A stretch of 64,000 bases of DNA, from contig NC_090735.1 of assembly GCF_036898095.1 (NCBI RefSeq), positions 1,882,888 through 1,946,887 on the forward strand. The letters are read 5' to 3'. Below the pieces are notes generated by a model. The model was not told the DNA's origin. It was given only the letters and a program-made list of their open reading frames with translations, and did no database searches. Each line of letters begins with the position of its first letter. The first letter of the stretch is position 1. The translations under genes and the position numbers were made by a program. Shown one piece after another: positions 63,723 through 64,000 of the stretch. Source of the stretch: Palaemon carinicauda (Eukaryota > Arthropoda > Malacostraca > Decapoda > Palaemonidae).

Positions 63723-64000
63723 GTAAGATAATTTTCATAGCCTTTTTATGACAATGATATACCACATATTTATCTCTGTAAATGTTACTATTATTATTAT
63801 TATTATACGTTAGTGATTTAACATACTCTGTTTTCTCTTTTATACTAATGATAATATTTGAATTTACAGAAATTTAGTAAAATATAATGGTTACCTATTT
63901 TTTTTCTTTTTTTGTAGTAAAAAATTGGATTTGAAATGCCATGTTCATGATCAAATGATTTACCTTACCATGAAGTGCAGTGTTTCAAATTAGAATTTTT

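Overview
The window looks like nuclear DNA of an arthropod, most likely a decapod crustacean (the order is an inference). It is AT-rich and intron-rich, with long AT and GA microsatellites and many retroelement remnants. The one host gene I can prove is a speckle-type POZ protein gene, SPOP/roadkill (rdx), on the + strand at the right end. Seven exons (57234-57900, 58964-59121, 59795-59916, 61903-62054, 62305-62432, 62859-63036, 63544-63722) join in frame through GT-AG junctions. They encode a Q/P/A-rich N-terminal extension, the complete MATH substrate-binding domain and the first part of the BTB domain; the rest lies beyond the window. A possible first coding exon at 9004-9252 ends in the phase the Q-rich exon needs. 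If it is real, 9253-57233 is one intron of about 48 kb.

That stretch is a retroelement graveyard dominated by DIRS-type tyrosine-recombinase (YR) retrotransposons, all in the sense orientation of the host gene. F (1 to about 1700) is a 3' fragment. A (about 26871-33371) is almost complete. B (about 38235-44729) is a relative of A whose reverse transcriptase (RT) has been deleted. C (46224-54168) belongs to a different clade, is structurally complete, and is broken in every gene. D (about 54218-56301) is a deletion derivative only 50 bp from C. A-D have inverted terminal repeats. A-C also have an internal complementary region (ICR) that joins the complements of the two ends, which is the DIRS replication signature. 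Element C contains a 5S-rRNA-like segment with recognisable internal promoter boxes.

The remaining sequence holds LINE remnants of at least four families: 2.1-3.6 and 12.1-12.3 kb; 4.8-5.5 and 10.65-11.7 kb; 18.87-20.9 kb, plus many 3'-tail copies ending in ATT/AAT microsatellites; and 24.28-25.65 and 21.2 kb. There is also a hAT-like element (12.72-13.74 kb) that encloses a 31-bp tandem array with a 184-bp higher-order period. Small elements include a pair of piggyBac-like MITEs with TTAA-like flanks (34.5 and 59.2 kb), a PIF/Harbinger-like MITE with TTA flanks (34.1 kb), a 262-bp foldback (23.1 kb), and a pair of inverted 430-bp repeats that bracket element B. I see no tRNA, no CRISPR, no prokaryotic features and no second host gene. 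The stretches 5.5-6.8, 17-18.8, 36.75-38.2 and 56.3-57.2 kb show no gene or family that I recognise.
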